Origin: Clostridia bacterium
GTDB taxonomy: Bacteria > Bacillota > Clostridia > Oscillospirales > CAG-272
Reading direction: 5' to 3'
Length of the DNA stretch: 45,243 bases
NCBI GenBank assembly: GCA_017420755.1
Contig: JAFQOG010000006.1
Coordinates: forward strand, 1-45,243
Position numbers and translations under genes: made by a program. The number at the start of each line of letters is the position of its first letter. The first letter of the stretch is position 1. Shown one piece after another: positions 23,939 through 32,542 of the stretch. Below the pieces are notes generated by a model. That model was not told the origin of the DNA, searched no databases, and saw nothing but the letters and a program-made list of their open reading frames with translations.

Positions 23939-24235
23939 TTAAACCTGCGCTTCCTCGATAGCATCGGAAAACTCAGCTGTCTCGAGTCCATCAAAGTATG
24001 CTTTGATGACTGCGCCCTCAAGCTCGCTTCTAAATTCAGCATTGATTGGGTGAACAATGTCTCTGTATGTTCCGTCTGGATTCTTGCGACTTGGCATTAC
24101 GATAAAGAACTTATCTCTTGCATTGATAACCTTGATATCGTGTACTGCAAGTGCTCCATCAAAGGTAACAGAAACAACTGCCTTCATTGGTCCTTCGTTG
24201 AAAAATTTTCTAATTTTAATGTCCGTGATAATCAT
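23939..24235 (-). CDS. spoVG: SpoVG family RNA/DNA-binding regulator
   Basis: The 98-residue product (MIITDIKIRKFFNEGPMKAV...) matches SpoVG through the whole beta-rich core, including FFIVMPSRKNPDGTYRDIVH and NAEFRSELE. In Bacillus SpoVG affects asymmetric septation; in Listeria, Staphylococcus and Borrelia it binds RNA or DNA and acts as a global regulator. Its presence does not prove sporulation. It is a single-gene unit with an extended -10 promoter, a leader hairpin and a terminator. A Bacillus-like sigma-H promoter was not recognised. Confidence 0.95.
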   Translation of the reverse strand: MIITDIKIRKFFNEGPMKAVVSVTFDGALAVHDIKVINARDKFFIVMPSRKNPDGTYRDIVHPINAEFRSELEGAVIKAYFDGLETAEFSDAIEEAQV

Positions 24236-24258
24236 CTTTTTTCTCCTCTTGTGATGTT

Positions 24259-24273
24259 AGGTGAAAGTCACCT
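24259..24273 (-). promoter_or_regulatory. Leader hairpin of spoVG
   Basis: AGGTGA and TCACCT form a perfect 6-bp stem with a 3-base loop, in the mRNA leader about 24 bases before the ATG. A candidate for autoregulation or RNA stabilisation. Confidence 0.45.
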
Positions 24274-24292
24274 TGAATTTTTTGACAATTAA

Positions 24293-24301
24293 ATTATACC
24301 A
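24293..24301 (-). promoter_or_regulatory. Extended -10 promoter of spoVG
   Basis: TGGTATAAT on the minus strand, about 58 bases before the spoVG ATG; no good -35 at the usual spacing. Confidence 0.55.
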
Positions 24302-24361
24302 ATCAAATGTGAACAATTTTAGTACAAAATGAAATAAATTTGTGAAGATGTTAAATAATTT

Positions 24362-24390
24362 TTGTGAAATATTGTAAATTTTAATAAAAT
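24362..24390 (+). promoter_or_regulatory. Putative promoter of murC
   Basis: TTGTGA (24362-24367), 17-base spacer, TAAAAT (24385-24390), close to the ATG at 24409. Confidence 0.4.
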
Positions 24391-24408
24391 TTAGAGGTTT
24401 TTTGTCAT

Positions 24409-25752
24409 ATGGCTCTTCAAAACACTAATTTTTCGCATCAAGAAATTAACGAATTGTTAAAAAAATCCAAACGCATTTTCTTTATCGGCATAGGCGGAAT
24501 CAGTATGAGCAGCTTAGCCACGTATTTGCATTTTAAAGGCGCTAAAATCTATGGATACGACAAGGAAAGAACCGAAGCCTGTCAAAAGCTTGAAGCAATT
24601 GCAGAAATAAAATACTACTCCACTCCAGACCGAGTGCGCGATATGGATTTGATCGTATATTCTCTTGCCATTGACGAAAGCAATTTTGAATATAAAATGG
24701 CAAAAAAGCTAAAAATACCGACACTCTCCCGCGCAAATTTGCTTGGATATATAGCTTCAACATACAAAACAAGCATAGGAATAGCAGGGACACACGGCAA
24801 AAGCACGACAACCTCAATTCTTGGTAAAATTTTCGACTATGCCTGTCTTTCCCCAACCGTATTTTGTGGCGCACATATGAAGGATTTTGGTGGTGCTCTA
24901 CACATGGGACAAGGAAGCGCCTGTATTTTTGAAGCCTGTGAATATATGAATTCCTTTCACTATATGATACCGTGTGAGCTTGCAATATTAAATATTGAGT
25001 ATGACCATCCAGACTTTTTTAAATCCTTTGGCGAGCTGAAGGACTCATTTTCCGAGCTGTCAAAATCCCCCAAAAAGGTATATATAAATGCCGACGACAA
25101 TGCATCAATGGATATAATTAAGCGCGATGTAATTAGCTTTGGAATTGATAACGAAGCTACTTATCAAGCGGTTATAGAAGGTAATGGCTTTTTAGTTAAA
25201 TATCTTGGCAAGGAAATCGCAAAATGCGAGCCAAAATTCAAGGGGAAGCACCTTGTTTATGATTTTTTATGTGCTTTTGCTGTAGCGCACCAGAATGGCA
25301 TTTCGCCATCCGTTATAAGTAGTGCAATTTCCGAATTTGAAGGTGTGAAAAGGCGACTTGAATATATAGGAAAATTAGACACATCCCTGCCTGTTTTTGA
25401 GGATTACGCCCATCATCCAACAGAAATCAAGGCTACTCTTTCATCGCTCAAGGCTATGGGATACAAAAAAATTTTTTGTGTATTTCAGCCCCACACATAC
25501 TCACGAAGCTTTTACTTATATAACGAGTTCGTTTCTTCATTTAAGGAAGCTTATGAGCTTTACTTTTTGCCAACCTTTAAGGCGAGAGAGGAAAACATTT
25601 TTGGTCTTGACGAGGGAAGCTTTGCCAAGGATTCAGGCGCTGTGCTTTTATCCTGCTTTGACGAGTTAAAAGAAAAAGCCAACAAAACCGACGCGGATGT
25701 CATTCTGCTTTTAGGCGCGGGTAATATTACAAATTTTAAAAAATATTTATAA
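24409..25752 (+). CDS. murC: UDP-N-acetylmuramate--L-alanine ligase
   Basis: The 447-residue product has the Mur ligase architecture: an N-terminal UDP-binding Rossmann domain (FFIGIGGISMSSLATYL, about 24-40), ATP P-loop GIAGTHGKSTTT (about 124-135), central-domain motifs (NIEYDHPDFF, YINADDN) and the C-terminal domain (FEDYAHHPTEIKATL, LLLGAGNITNF). It adds the first L-alanine of the peptidoglycan stem peptide. NIEYDHPDFF in place of the commoner EDHLDYY form is a clade variant. It is monocistronic, away from the main mur/dcw genes. Confidence 0.93.
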   Translation: MALQNTNFSHQEINELLKKSKRIFFIGIGGISMSSLATYLHFKGAKIYGYDKERTEACQKLEAIAEIKYYSTPDRVRDMDLIVYSLAIDESNFEYKMAKKLKIPTLSRANLLGYIASTYKTSIGIAGTHGKSTTTSILGKIFDYACLSPTVFCGAHMKDFGGALHMGQGSACIFEACEYMNSFHYMIPCELAILNIEYDHPDFFKSFGELKDSFSELSKSPKKVYINADDNASMDIIKRDVISFGIDNEATYQAVIEGNGFLVKYLGKEIAKCEPKFKGKHLVYDFLCAFAVAHQNGISPSVISSAISEFEGVKRRLEYIGKLDTSLPVFEDYAHHPTEIKATLSSLKAMGYKKIFCVFQPHTYSRSFYLYNEFVSSFKEAYELYFLPTFKAREENIFGLDEGSFAKDSGAVLLSCFDELKEKANKTDADVILLLGAGNITNFKKYL

Positions 25753-25766
25753 TTTTGCGCTTTTTA

Positions 25767-25795
25767 TTTACTTTTTTCTTCGTGTGTGCTATAAT
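25767..25795 (+). promoter_or_regulatory. Promoter of the methyltransferase-hslO unit
   Basis: TTTACT (25767-25772), 17-base spacer ending TGC, TATAAT (25790-25795): an extended -10 type promoter 32 bases before the ATG. Confidence 0.7.
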
Positions 25796-25827
25796 ATGTG
25801 AAAATCTAATTTTCATATGGAGGGCAC

Positions 25828-26583
25828 ATGGAGCAATATTCACAGCTATACAGCGTTTATGATGAATTGAATGAGTCATACGATTATGATTCCTTAGCGC
25901 GTTTTCTTTGCAATACCATCAAGGAAAACGAAAAAACGCCTACCTCTTTGGTTTTAGACCTTGCCTGTGGCACTGGCAAATTGACCTTTAAGCTTCGTGA
26001 ATATGGCTACGATATGACAGGAATTGATCTTTCAAGTGGTATGCTCTCAAAGGCACACGAATACGCAATAAATAACGGCATTGGCGACGTTTTGTTTCTT
26101 TGTCAGGATATGACCGAGTTTGAGCTTTATGGCACGGTTGATGCCTGCGTTTGCACACTTGACAGCATAAACTATTTGACAAAAATAAGCGATGTTAAAA
26201 GGTGCTTCTCTCTTGTCCACAACTACCTTATCCCAGATGGAATTTTTGTTTTTGACATAAATACTCCATTCAGATTTAAGGAAATTTATGGATGTAACGA
26301 CTTCGTTTTAGAAAACGAATCCTCGCTCTGTGCTTGGCAAAATGAATATAACGAAAAGACAAAAATATGCAAGTTTTATTTGAGCATTTTCAAAGAAAAC
26401 GAGGACGGCTCTTACAGTCGTTATGATGAAATTCAAAAGGAAAAATGCTACAAAAAAACGCAAATTGAAAAGGCGCTTTTGGAATGTGGCTTTGAAATTA
26501 TCACCATTTATGGTGACACTGATAAAAAAATTGCAGAAAATACCGATGAAAAGTGGTATTTTGTTGCAAGATGTAAAAAATAA
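25828..26583 (+). CDS. Class I SAM-dependent methyltransferase
   Basis: The 251-residue product has SAM-binding motif I LDLACGTGKLTFKLREYGYD (about 44-63), the acidic loop GIDLSSGML and the post-motif VDACVCTLDSINYL. It belongs to the large Methyltransf_25-type group; the D-S-I-N-Y-L segment is typical of a Firmicute subgroup with unknown substrate. It precedes hslO by 17 bases with no terminator, so the two share a transcript. Confidence 0.85.
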   Translation: MEQYSQLYSVYDELNESYDYDSLARFLCNTIKENEKTPTSLVLDLACGTGKLTFKLREYGYDMTGIDLSSGMLSKAHEYAINNGIGDVLFLCQDMTEFELYGTVDACVCTLDSINYLTKISDVKRCFSLVHNYLIPDGIFVFDINTPFRFKEIYGCNDFVLENESSLCAWQNEYNEKTKICKFYLSIFKENEDGSYSRYDEIQKEKCYKKTQIEKALLECGFEIITIYGDTDKKIAENTDEKWYFVARCKK

Positions 26584-26600
26584 ATTTTAAGAGGTTCTAA

Positions 26601-27485
26601 ATGTCTAAAATTTTACGTGCTATGACAAGAGACGGCAGTGCCCGTGCTTACGTTATAAATTCAACTGATATTGTTAATAAGGCTATTCACTATCATAAAA
26701 CTGCCCCAACCGCCACGGCTCTTCTTGGCAGACTTTTGACAGCTTCCAGCATTATGGGAACTATGCTCCCTGAGGATGGTTGCACAATGACCGTTGCAAT
26801 AAGAGGCAACGGAATTGCCGGCACAACCCTTTGTACATCAGACTACTGGGGTAATGTTAAGGGATATATTCAAAACCCTTATGCCGATTTGCCATTAAAG
26901 CCAAACGGAAAGCTTGATGTTTCCGGAATTGTTGGTGGTGGTATTCTCTCCGTTTCAAAGGACGTTGGGGACGAGGTTCCATTCAATGGAAATGTTGAAT
27001 TGGTTTCTGGCGAGGTTGCTGAGGACATCACAAGCTACTATGCGACAAGCGAGCAAACACCTACACTTTGTGCTCTCGGTGTTTTGGTTGACACCGACTA
27101 CTCCTGTCGTGCATCCGGTGGGGTTATGATTCAGCTCCTTCCATTTGCTGACGAGGAGGTTATTTCTCAGTTAGAAAAGAATGCTCCTCTTTTAAACAAT
27201 GTATCAGCTATGTTTGACAAGGGAATGACTAATGAAGAAATTTTAAAGATTGCATTAACCAATATAGAGTTTGATATTTTTGACGAGCTTGAGGTTGATT
27301 ACAAGTGCAACTGTTCTCGTGAGCGCACCGAAAAGGCGCTAATTTCCATCGGCAAGAGCGAGGCATTAAAGATTTTGAGTGAGCAAGAGGCTGAAGGCAA
27401 GAATTATATTGAGCTTTCCTGTCACTTCTGCGACAGCACCTACAAATTTACAAAAAGCGATATAGATAAGCTATTTGACAACTAA
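26601..27485 (+). CDS. hslO: Hsp33 redox-regulated chaperone
   Basis: The 294-residue product has the Hsp33 N-terminal domain (ATALLGRLLTASSIMGTML; IRGNGIAGTTLCTS) and the C-terminal zinc redox switch, C-x-C (YKCNCSRER) and C-x-x-C (LSCHFCDSTY). Under oxidative stress the cysteines form disulfides, zinc leaves and holdase activity switches on. All four switch cysteines are present. Ends in a terminator at 27485-27514. Confidence 0.95.
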   Translation: MSKILRAMTRDGSARAYVINSTDIVNKAIHYHKTAPTATALLGRLLTASSIMGTMLPEDGCTMTVAIRGNGIAGTTLCTSDYWGNVKGYIQNPYADLPLKPNGKLDVSGIVGGGILSVSKDVGDEVPFNGNVELVSGEVAEDITSYYATSEQTPTLCALGVLVDTDYSCRASGGVMIQLLPFADEEVISQLEKNAPLLNNVSAMFDKGMTNEEILKIALTNIEFDIFDELEVDYKCNCSRERTEKALISIGKSEALKILSEQEAEGKNYIELSCHFCDSTYKFTKSDIDKLFDN

Positions 27486-27514
27486 AAAAGATGAGCGACA
27501 ACGCTCATTTTTTA
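27485..27514 (+). terminator. Intrinsic terminator of hslO
   Basis: ATGAGCG-ACAA-CGCTCAT (27491-27508) has A/T-extended stems and a T-run. It overlaps the hslO stop region. Confidence 0.85.
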
Positions 27515-27537
27515 TCTAAACTAAAAAGGAGGACGTA

Positions 27538-29493
27538 ATGAGCGAATTTGTTTTAAAAAGCAACTACAAGCCAACGGGCGACCAGCCACGTGCAATAAAA
27601 GAGCTAACAGATGGTGTTTTGCGCGGTGAAAAAATGCAGACGCTTCTTGGCGTTACCGGCTCCGGTAAGACATTTACTATGGCAAACGTAATAAAAAATC
27701 TCAACCGTCCTACCATTATTTTAGAGCCGAACAAGACCTTGGCAGCTCAGGTTTGCTCCGAAATGCGCGAGCTTTTCCCCGATTCTGCCGTTGAATATTT
27801 TGTTTCCTATTACGACTACTACCAGCCCGAGGCATATATCCCTGGCAAGGATATGTATATAGAAAAGGATGCCTTGGTTAACGAGGAAATAGACAAGCTT
27901 CGTCACAGTGCGACAAGCGCGCTTTTTGAGCGCCGTGACGTCATTATTGTTGCGAGTGTTTCGTGCATTTACTCCCTTGGTGACCCTAATGAATATCACA
28001 ATATGCTTATAGATTTGCGCGAGGGAATGGAGATTTCTCGCGACAAATTAGTGCGCAAGCTAATCAGCCTAAGCTACGAAAGAAATGACGTTAATTTTGT
28101 GCGTAATAAATTCAGAATACGCGGGGACGTGGTTGAAATTTTCCCATCCTCATCAAGCGATAAGGCTATACGTGTTGAATTTTTTGGCGATGAAATTGAC
28201 AAGCTTTGTGAAATAAACACACTAACAGGTGAGGTTTTAAGACATCTTTCCTACACCGCTATCTTTCCTGCTAACCACTATGTTGTTTCCGACGAAAAAA
28301 GGGAGGCGGCGTTGTCAGAAATTTACGCTGAAATGGTTGAGCGCGTGGAATATTTTAAATCTCAAAACAAGCTCTTAGAGGCTCAAAGAATCGAAGAAAG
28401 AACAAAATATGACATTGAGATGCTAAGAGAAATCGGCTTTTGCTCCGGTGTTGAAAACTATTCACGTATTCTCTCTGGCCGTGAGCCGGGCTCGACCCCT
28501 TACACATTGCTTGATTACTTCCCCGACGATTATATCATGTTTATTGACGAGAGCCACGTTTCAATTCCACAGGTTCGTGGAATGAGCGGTGGCGATCTTG
28601 CAAGAAAGCGTAATCTTATAGATTTCGGCTTCCGTTTGCCATCAGCTTACGACAATAGACCCCTTAATTTTAAGGAGTTTTTATCAAAGCTCAATCAAAC
28701 AATTTTTGTGTCAGCTACTCCTGCCGAATTTGAAAGACAAAACTCAACCTCCTTTGCAGAGCAGCTCATTCGCCCAACTGGTCTTGTTGACCCAACAATC
28801 GAAATTCGTCCAATAAAAACGCAGGTTGATGACGTTATGGGTGAGATAAAATTGCGAGCTGAAAAGGGCGAAAGGGTTCTTGTCACAACCTTGACAACAA
28901 AGATGGCAGAGGATTTGACAGACTTTTTAAATGCAAACAATTTAAAGGCGAAATATATTCACCACAATGTAGATACTATTGAGCGTATGGAGATTATAAG
29001 AAGCCTACGTCTTGGTGAATTTGATGCACTTGTTGGTATCAACCTATTGCGTGAGGGACTTGATATTCCTGAGGTTTCACTCGTTGCGATTTTAGATGCT
29101 GACAAGGAAGGTCTTTTCCACTCTGAAACATCGCTAATTCAGACAATTGGCCGTGCTGCACGTAATGCCGAGGGCAAGGTTATTATGTATGCTGATACGG
29201 TTACTCGCTCGATGGAGCGTGCAATAAATGAAACCGACCGTCGTCGCGACATTCAAATGCGCTACAACGAAGAAAATGGCATCGTGCCAAAGACAATCAC
29301 TAAGGGCGTGCACGACATCATTGACCTTGGTAAAAAGACCGAAAAGACAAAAACCAAAATGTCTAAAGAGGACAAGGAAAAGCTTATTGCAGAGCTTACA
29401 AAGGAAATGCGTTCAGCTTCTGCTAAGCTGGAATTTGAAAAGGCAGCATACCTACGCGACCAAATAAAAGAACTGAGGATTACTAAAAAATAA
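27538..29493 (+). CDS. uvrB: UvrABC excision nuclease subunit B
   Basis: The 651-residue product starts at ATG after AAAGGAGG. It has Walker A GVTGSGKT (about 39-46), the damage-probing beta-hairpin region [19 protein letters not shown]-type FIDESHVS, helicase motifs [23 protein letters not shown] and QTIGRAARN, and the C-terminal UVR/UvrC-binding coiled coil ([18 protein letters not shown], about 628-645). Its final 55 bases (29439-29493) occur again at 29590-29644, just before uvrA. Functionally it verifies damage and loads UvrC. Confidence 0.97.
   Translation: MSEFVLKSNYKPTGDQPRAIKELTDGVLRGEKMQTLLGVTGSGKTFTMANVIKNLNRPTIILEPNKTLAAQVCSEMRELFPDSAVEYFVSYYDYYQPEAYIPGKDMYIEKDALVNEEIDKLRHSATSALFERRDVIIVASVSCIYSLGDPNEYHNMLIDLREGMEISRDKLVRKLISLSYERNDVNFVRNKFRIRGDVVEIFPSSSSDKAIRVEFFGDEIDKLCEINTLTGEVLRHLSYTAIFPANHYVVSDEKREAALSEIYAEMVERVEYFKSQNKLLEAQRIEERTKYDIEMLREIGFCSGVENYSRILSGREPGSTPYTLLDYFPDDYIMFIDESHVSIPQVRGMSGGDLARKRNLIDFGFRLPSAYDNRPLNFKEFLSKLNQTIFVSATPAEFERQNSTSFAEQLIRPTGLVDPTIEIRPIKTQVDDVMGEIKLRAEKGERVLVTTLTTKMAEDLTDFLNANNLKAKYIHHNVDTIERMEIIRSLRLGEFDALVGINLLREGLDIPEVSLVAILDADKEGLFHSETSLIQTIGRAARNAEGKVIMYADTVTRSMERAINETDRRRDIQMRYNEENGIVPKTITKGVHDIIDLGKKTEKTKTKMSKEDKEKLIAELTKEMRSASAKLEFEKAAYLRDQIKELRITKK
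29439..29493 (+). repeat. uvrB 3'-end direct repeat, copy 1 (in the gene)
   Basis: This 55-base segment encodes the last 17 residues and stop of UvrB. It matches 29590-29644 with one difference (CTG versus CTA, both leucine), at a period of 151 bases. Confidence 0.95.
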
Positions 29494-29589
29494 CATTTGA
29501 GTTACACCTCATCCACCGCTTTTGTTTGCTTGCTCTTGTTCATAGCACATCTGTGCGGTCCCCCTTCTCCTACTGGAGAAGGCTCGAAT
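29494..29589. mobile_element. 96-base REP/MITE-like insert between uvrB and uvrA
   Basis: The insert holds two perfect hairpins: GCACA-TC-TGTGC (29545-29556) and CCTTCTCC-TACT-GGAGAAGG (29563-29582), after a CACCTCATCCACCGC lead whose ACCGC can pair with GCGGT. Such CACCTCATCC...GGAGAAGG elements recur in many bacterial genomes as extragenic repeats. Flanking 55-base copies of the uvrB end show it was added together with a copy of that end. No coding capacity. Confidence 0.75.
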
Positions 29590-29644
29590 AAAGGCAGCAT
29601 ACCTACGCGACCAAATAAAAGAACTAAGGATTACTAAAAAATAA
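29590..29644 (+). repeat. uvrB 3'-end direct repeat, copy 2 (before uvrA)
   Basis: Second copy of the uvrB end; its TAA overlaps the uvrA ATG (TAATG). It therefore preserves what looks like the ancestral uvrB-uvrA junction and the uvrA start context. Confidence 0.95.
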
Positions 29645-32478
29645 TGAAGGACAAAATAGAAATCAAAGGTGCAAGAGTTAATAATCTTAAGAATATTGAC
29701 GTTACCATCCCTCGCGATAAGCTCGTTATTTTAACGGGTCTTTCGGGCTCTGGTAAATCTTCTCTTGCGTTCGATACAATTTATGCTGAGGGACACAGGC
29801 GCTTTGTTGAATCACTCTCCTCATATGCGCGTCAGTTTTTAGGTCAGCTTGACAAGCCCGACGTTGACACAATTGAAGGGCTTTCACCTGCTATTTCAAT
29901 CGACCAAAAAACAACCTCGAAAAACCCACGCTCAACTGTTGGGACAGTTACAGAGATTTACGATTATCTAAGACTTTTATATGCGCGCTTGGGCACTGTT
30001 CACTGCCCTGAATGTGGCAAGGTTATTGAGCAGCAAAGCGTTGACCAAATAATTGATAAGATTCTTACCTTGCCTGAAAAAACGCGTTTTTTGGTACTTG
30101 CACCTGTTGTGCGTGGCAAAAAAGGCAGACATGAAAAGGTCATTTCTGACGCACGTAAAAACGGCTACGGTAGGCTTTTTGTAGATGGTGTTACCTATGA
30201 TTTAAGCGAGGATATTGAGCTTGAGCTCACTAAAAAGCATAATATTGATATTGTTGTTGACCGTCTTGTAATGAAAGATGACCTTCGCCCACGTCTTGCT
30301 GACTCTGTTGAAAGTGCATTGCGCGCAAGTGACGGAAAGGTTAATATTTTAACAGTTCCAGCCGAGGGCGAGGGATCATTATATGAGTTTTCAACCAACT
30401 ATGCATGTGAGGAGCATGGAATCAGCTTCCCAGAGCTTGAGCCACGCTCATTCTCGTTCAACAACCCCTTTGGTGCGTGTCCTCACTGCCTTGGCATTGG
30501 TGAGATGAGAAACATTTCTCCTGCAAAAATCATTCCTGACGATTCCCTTTCTTTAAGCGAGGGCGCAATTCAGGTAAATGGCTTTAAAACAATAGACGAG
30601 GAAAGCTGGACTTGGCCTCTTTTCTCTGCTGTTTGTAAAAAGATTGGTGCTTCACTTGACACTCCCGTTAAGGATTTCACAAGTGAGCAATTAAATGCAA
30701 TATTATATGGTACAGGTGACGAATACTACACAATTGACAGATATTTTGCGAAGCAGCATCGCCGTCAAACAGTAAAATTTGAGGGTGTAATAAGGACAAT
30801 TGAGCAAAGAATGGCAATGATGGGCAACGAATATTATGAGCAGTTTATTGAGGAAACGCCTTGCCCTGTTTGTAATGGTCAAAGGCTTAATAAGCAAGCC
30901 TTATCGGTGCGTATCGGTGGTAAAAATATCGATGAATTTTGCCGAATGTCTGTTTCAAATGCGCTTGAATTTGTCGAATCACTACACTTTGTGGGTGGAA
31001 AGGCAGAAATTGCTAAAGAGATTTTAAAGGAGATTCGCGCTCGTCTTGGCTTTATGAAAAGTGTAGGTCTTGAATACCTAACTCTTGCAAGAAAGAGTGC
31101 TACCTTATCAGGTGGTGAGGCGCAAAGAATCCGTTTAGCAACTCAAATTGGCTCATCACTTGTGGGTGTTTTGTATATACTTGACGAGCCATCCATCGGT
31201 CTTCACCAGCGCGACAACTCAAAGCTTATTGCGACTCTAAAGAATCTTCGTGATGTCGGCAACAGCGTTATAGTTGTCGAGCACGATGAGGAAACTATGC
31301 TTGAGTCGGACTATATAATCGACATCGGTCCTGCCGCCGGCGTGCACGGTGGTGAGGTTGTTGCGTGTGGCACTCCAAAGGAAATTATGGAAAGTAAGGA
31401 TTCAATAACCGGTGCTTATCTAAGTGGCAGAAAAAAGATTGAAATTCCTAAAGAAAGGCGCAAGGGTAACGGTACTGAACTTAAAATTTTTGGCGCTCAA
31501 GAAAACAATCTAAAAAATATTGACGTTACTATTCCACTTGGATGCTTTGTTGCTGTCAGCGGTGTTTCCGGTTCAGGCAAATCTTCCTTAATTAACAAAA
31601 TTCTGCTTCAAAGCCTTGCAAAAAAATTGAATCGTGCAGTAACATATCCCGGTAAATGCTCACGCATTGAGGGATATGAAAATCTTGACAAGATAATTGC
31701 GATTGATCAGTCCCCAATTGGACGCACTCCGAGGTCAAATCCAGCCACGTATACGGGTCTTTTTACAGAAATACGTGATTTATTCGCTAAAACTCCAGAC
31801 GCAAAAATGCGTTCGTTTGGCCCCGGCAGATTTTCTTTCAACGTAAAAGGAGGACGCTGTGAGGCTTGCGAGGGAGATGGCGTTAAGAAGATAGAAATGC
31901 ACTTCTTGCCAGATGTTTATGTCAAGTGTGATGTGTGTAAGGGCAAGCGCTACAACAAGGACACCTTAGAGGTAAAATATAAGGGTAAGAGCATCTCAGA
32001 TGTTCTTGAAATGACTGCTGAGGAGGGTACTGTTTTCTTTAGTGAAATCCCATCAATTTCAAAGAAGCTTCAAACAATTTGCGATGTTGGACTTGGTTAC
32101 ATTAAAATCGGTCAATCATCAACAACATTGTCAGGTGGTGAGGCGCAAAGAGTTAAGCTTGCAACCGAGCTTGCAAAGCGCTCGACAGGAAGAACAATTT
32201 ATATCCTTGACGAGCCAACAACCGGTTTGCACACAGACGATGTAAAGAAGCTTATTTATGTTCTTCAAAGATTGGTTGATGGTGGCAACAGCATCATAGT
32301 TATAGAGCATAACTTAGATGTGTTAAAAACTGCTGACTATATTATCGACCTCGGCCCTGAGGGTGGCGACAATGGTGGAACGGTTGTTGCATCAGGTACG
32401 CCTGAGGAGGTTGCAAAAAATCCAAAATCCTATACCGGAATTTATATAAAAAAGGCATTAAACGACTATAAGGACTAA
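29644..32478 (+). CDS. uvrA: UvrABC excision nuclease subunit A
   Basis: The 944-residue product has two ABC ATPase modules: Walker [13 protein letters not shown] (about 31-42) and [14 protein letters not shown] (near 640), signatures [16 protein letters not shown] and [16 protein letters not shown], and Walker [13 protein letters not shown] and [12 protein letters not shown]. Of the zinc fingers, the C-terminal one is complete ([11 protein letters not shown] ... CDVCKGKRY) while the first reads CEEH ... CPHC, with histidine in place of one cysteine. It recognises DNA damage and recruits UvrB. With the added repeat DNA the gap from uvrB is 150 bases; the inferred ancestral arrangement was a TAATG overlap. 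Confidence 0.97.
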   Translation: MKDKIEIKGARVNNLKNIDVTIPRDKLVILTGLSGSGKSSLAFDTIYAEGHRRFVESLSSYARQFLGQLDKPDVDTIEGLSPAISIDQKTTSKNPRSTVGTVTEIYDYLRLLYARLGTVHCPECGKVIEQQSVDQIIDKILTLPEKTRFLVLAPVVRGKKGRHEKVISDARKNGYGRLFVDGVTYDLSEDIELELTKKHNIDIVVDRLVMKDDLRPRLADSVESALRASDGKVNILTVPAEGEGSLYEFSTNYACEEHGISFPELEPRSFSFNNPFGACPHCLGIGEMRNISPAKIIPDDSLSLSEGAIQVNGFKTIDEESWTWPLFSAVCKKIGASLDTPVKDFTSEQLNAILYGTGDEYYTIDRYFAKQHRRQTVKFEGVIRTIEQRMAMMGNEYYEQFIEETPCPVCNGQRLNKQALSVRIGGKNIDEFCRMSVSNALEFVESLHFVGGKAEIAKEILKEIRARLGFMKSVGLEYLTLARKSATLSGGEAQRIRLATQIGSSLVGVLYILDEPSIGLHQRDNSKLIATLKNLRDVGNSVIVVEHDEETMLESDYIIDIGPAAGVHGGEVVACGTPKEIMESKDSITGAYLSGRKKIEIPKERRKGNGTELKIFGAQENNLKNIDVTIPLGCFVAVSGVSGSGKSSLINKILLQSLAKKLNRAVTYPGKCSRIEGYENLDKIIAIDQSPIGRTPRSNPATYTGLFTEIRDLFAKTPDAKMRSFGPGRFSFNVKGGRCEACEGDGVKKIEMHFLPDVYVKCDVCKGKRYNKDTLEVKYKGKSISDVLEMTAEEGTVFFSEIPSISKKLQTICDVGLGYIKIGQSSTTLSGGEAQRVKLATELAKRSTGRTIYILDEPTTGLHTDDVKKLIYVLQRLVDGGNSIIVIEHNLDVLKTADYIIDLGPEGGDNGGTVVASGTPEEVAKNPKSYTGIYIKKALNDYKD

Positions 32479-32488
32479 CAAAAACAAA

Positions 32489-32514
32489 ACGGAGCATTTT
32501 TGCTCCGTTTTTTT
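32489..32514 (+). terminator. Intrinsic terminator of uvrBA
   Basis: ACGGAGCA (32489-32496) pairs with TGCTCCGT (32501-32508), followed by T-rich sequence. Confidence 0.9.
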
Positions 32515-32542
32515 GTATTTTCAGTACCCTGTGTCGATGTTT

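Noticed and set aside
24542-24985. Minus-strand open frame of 147 codons inside murC
   Set aside because: It lies wholly within a clear murC, has no ribosome binding site, and its cysteine/arginine-rich product reflects antisense codon bias.
29494-29589. Small RNA or leader peptide between uvrB and uvrA
   Set aside because: The sequence is better explained as a widespread hairpin repeat flanked by the uvrB-end duplication; no promoter is visible in it.
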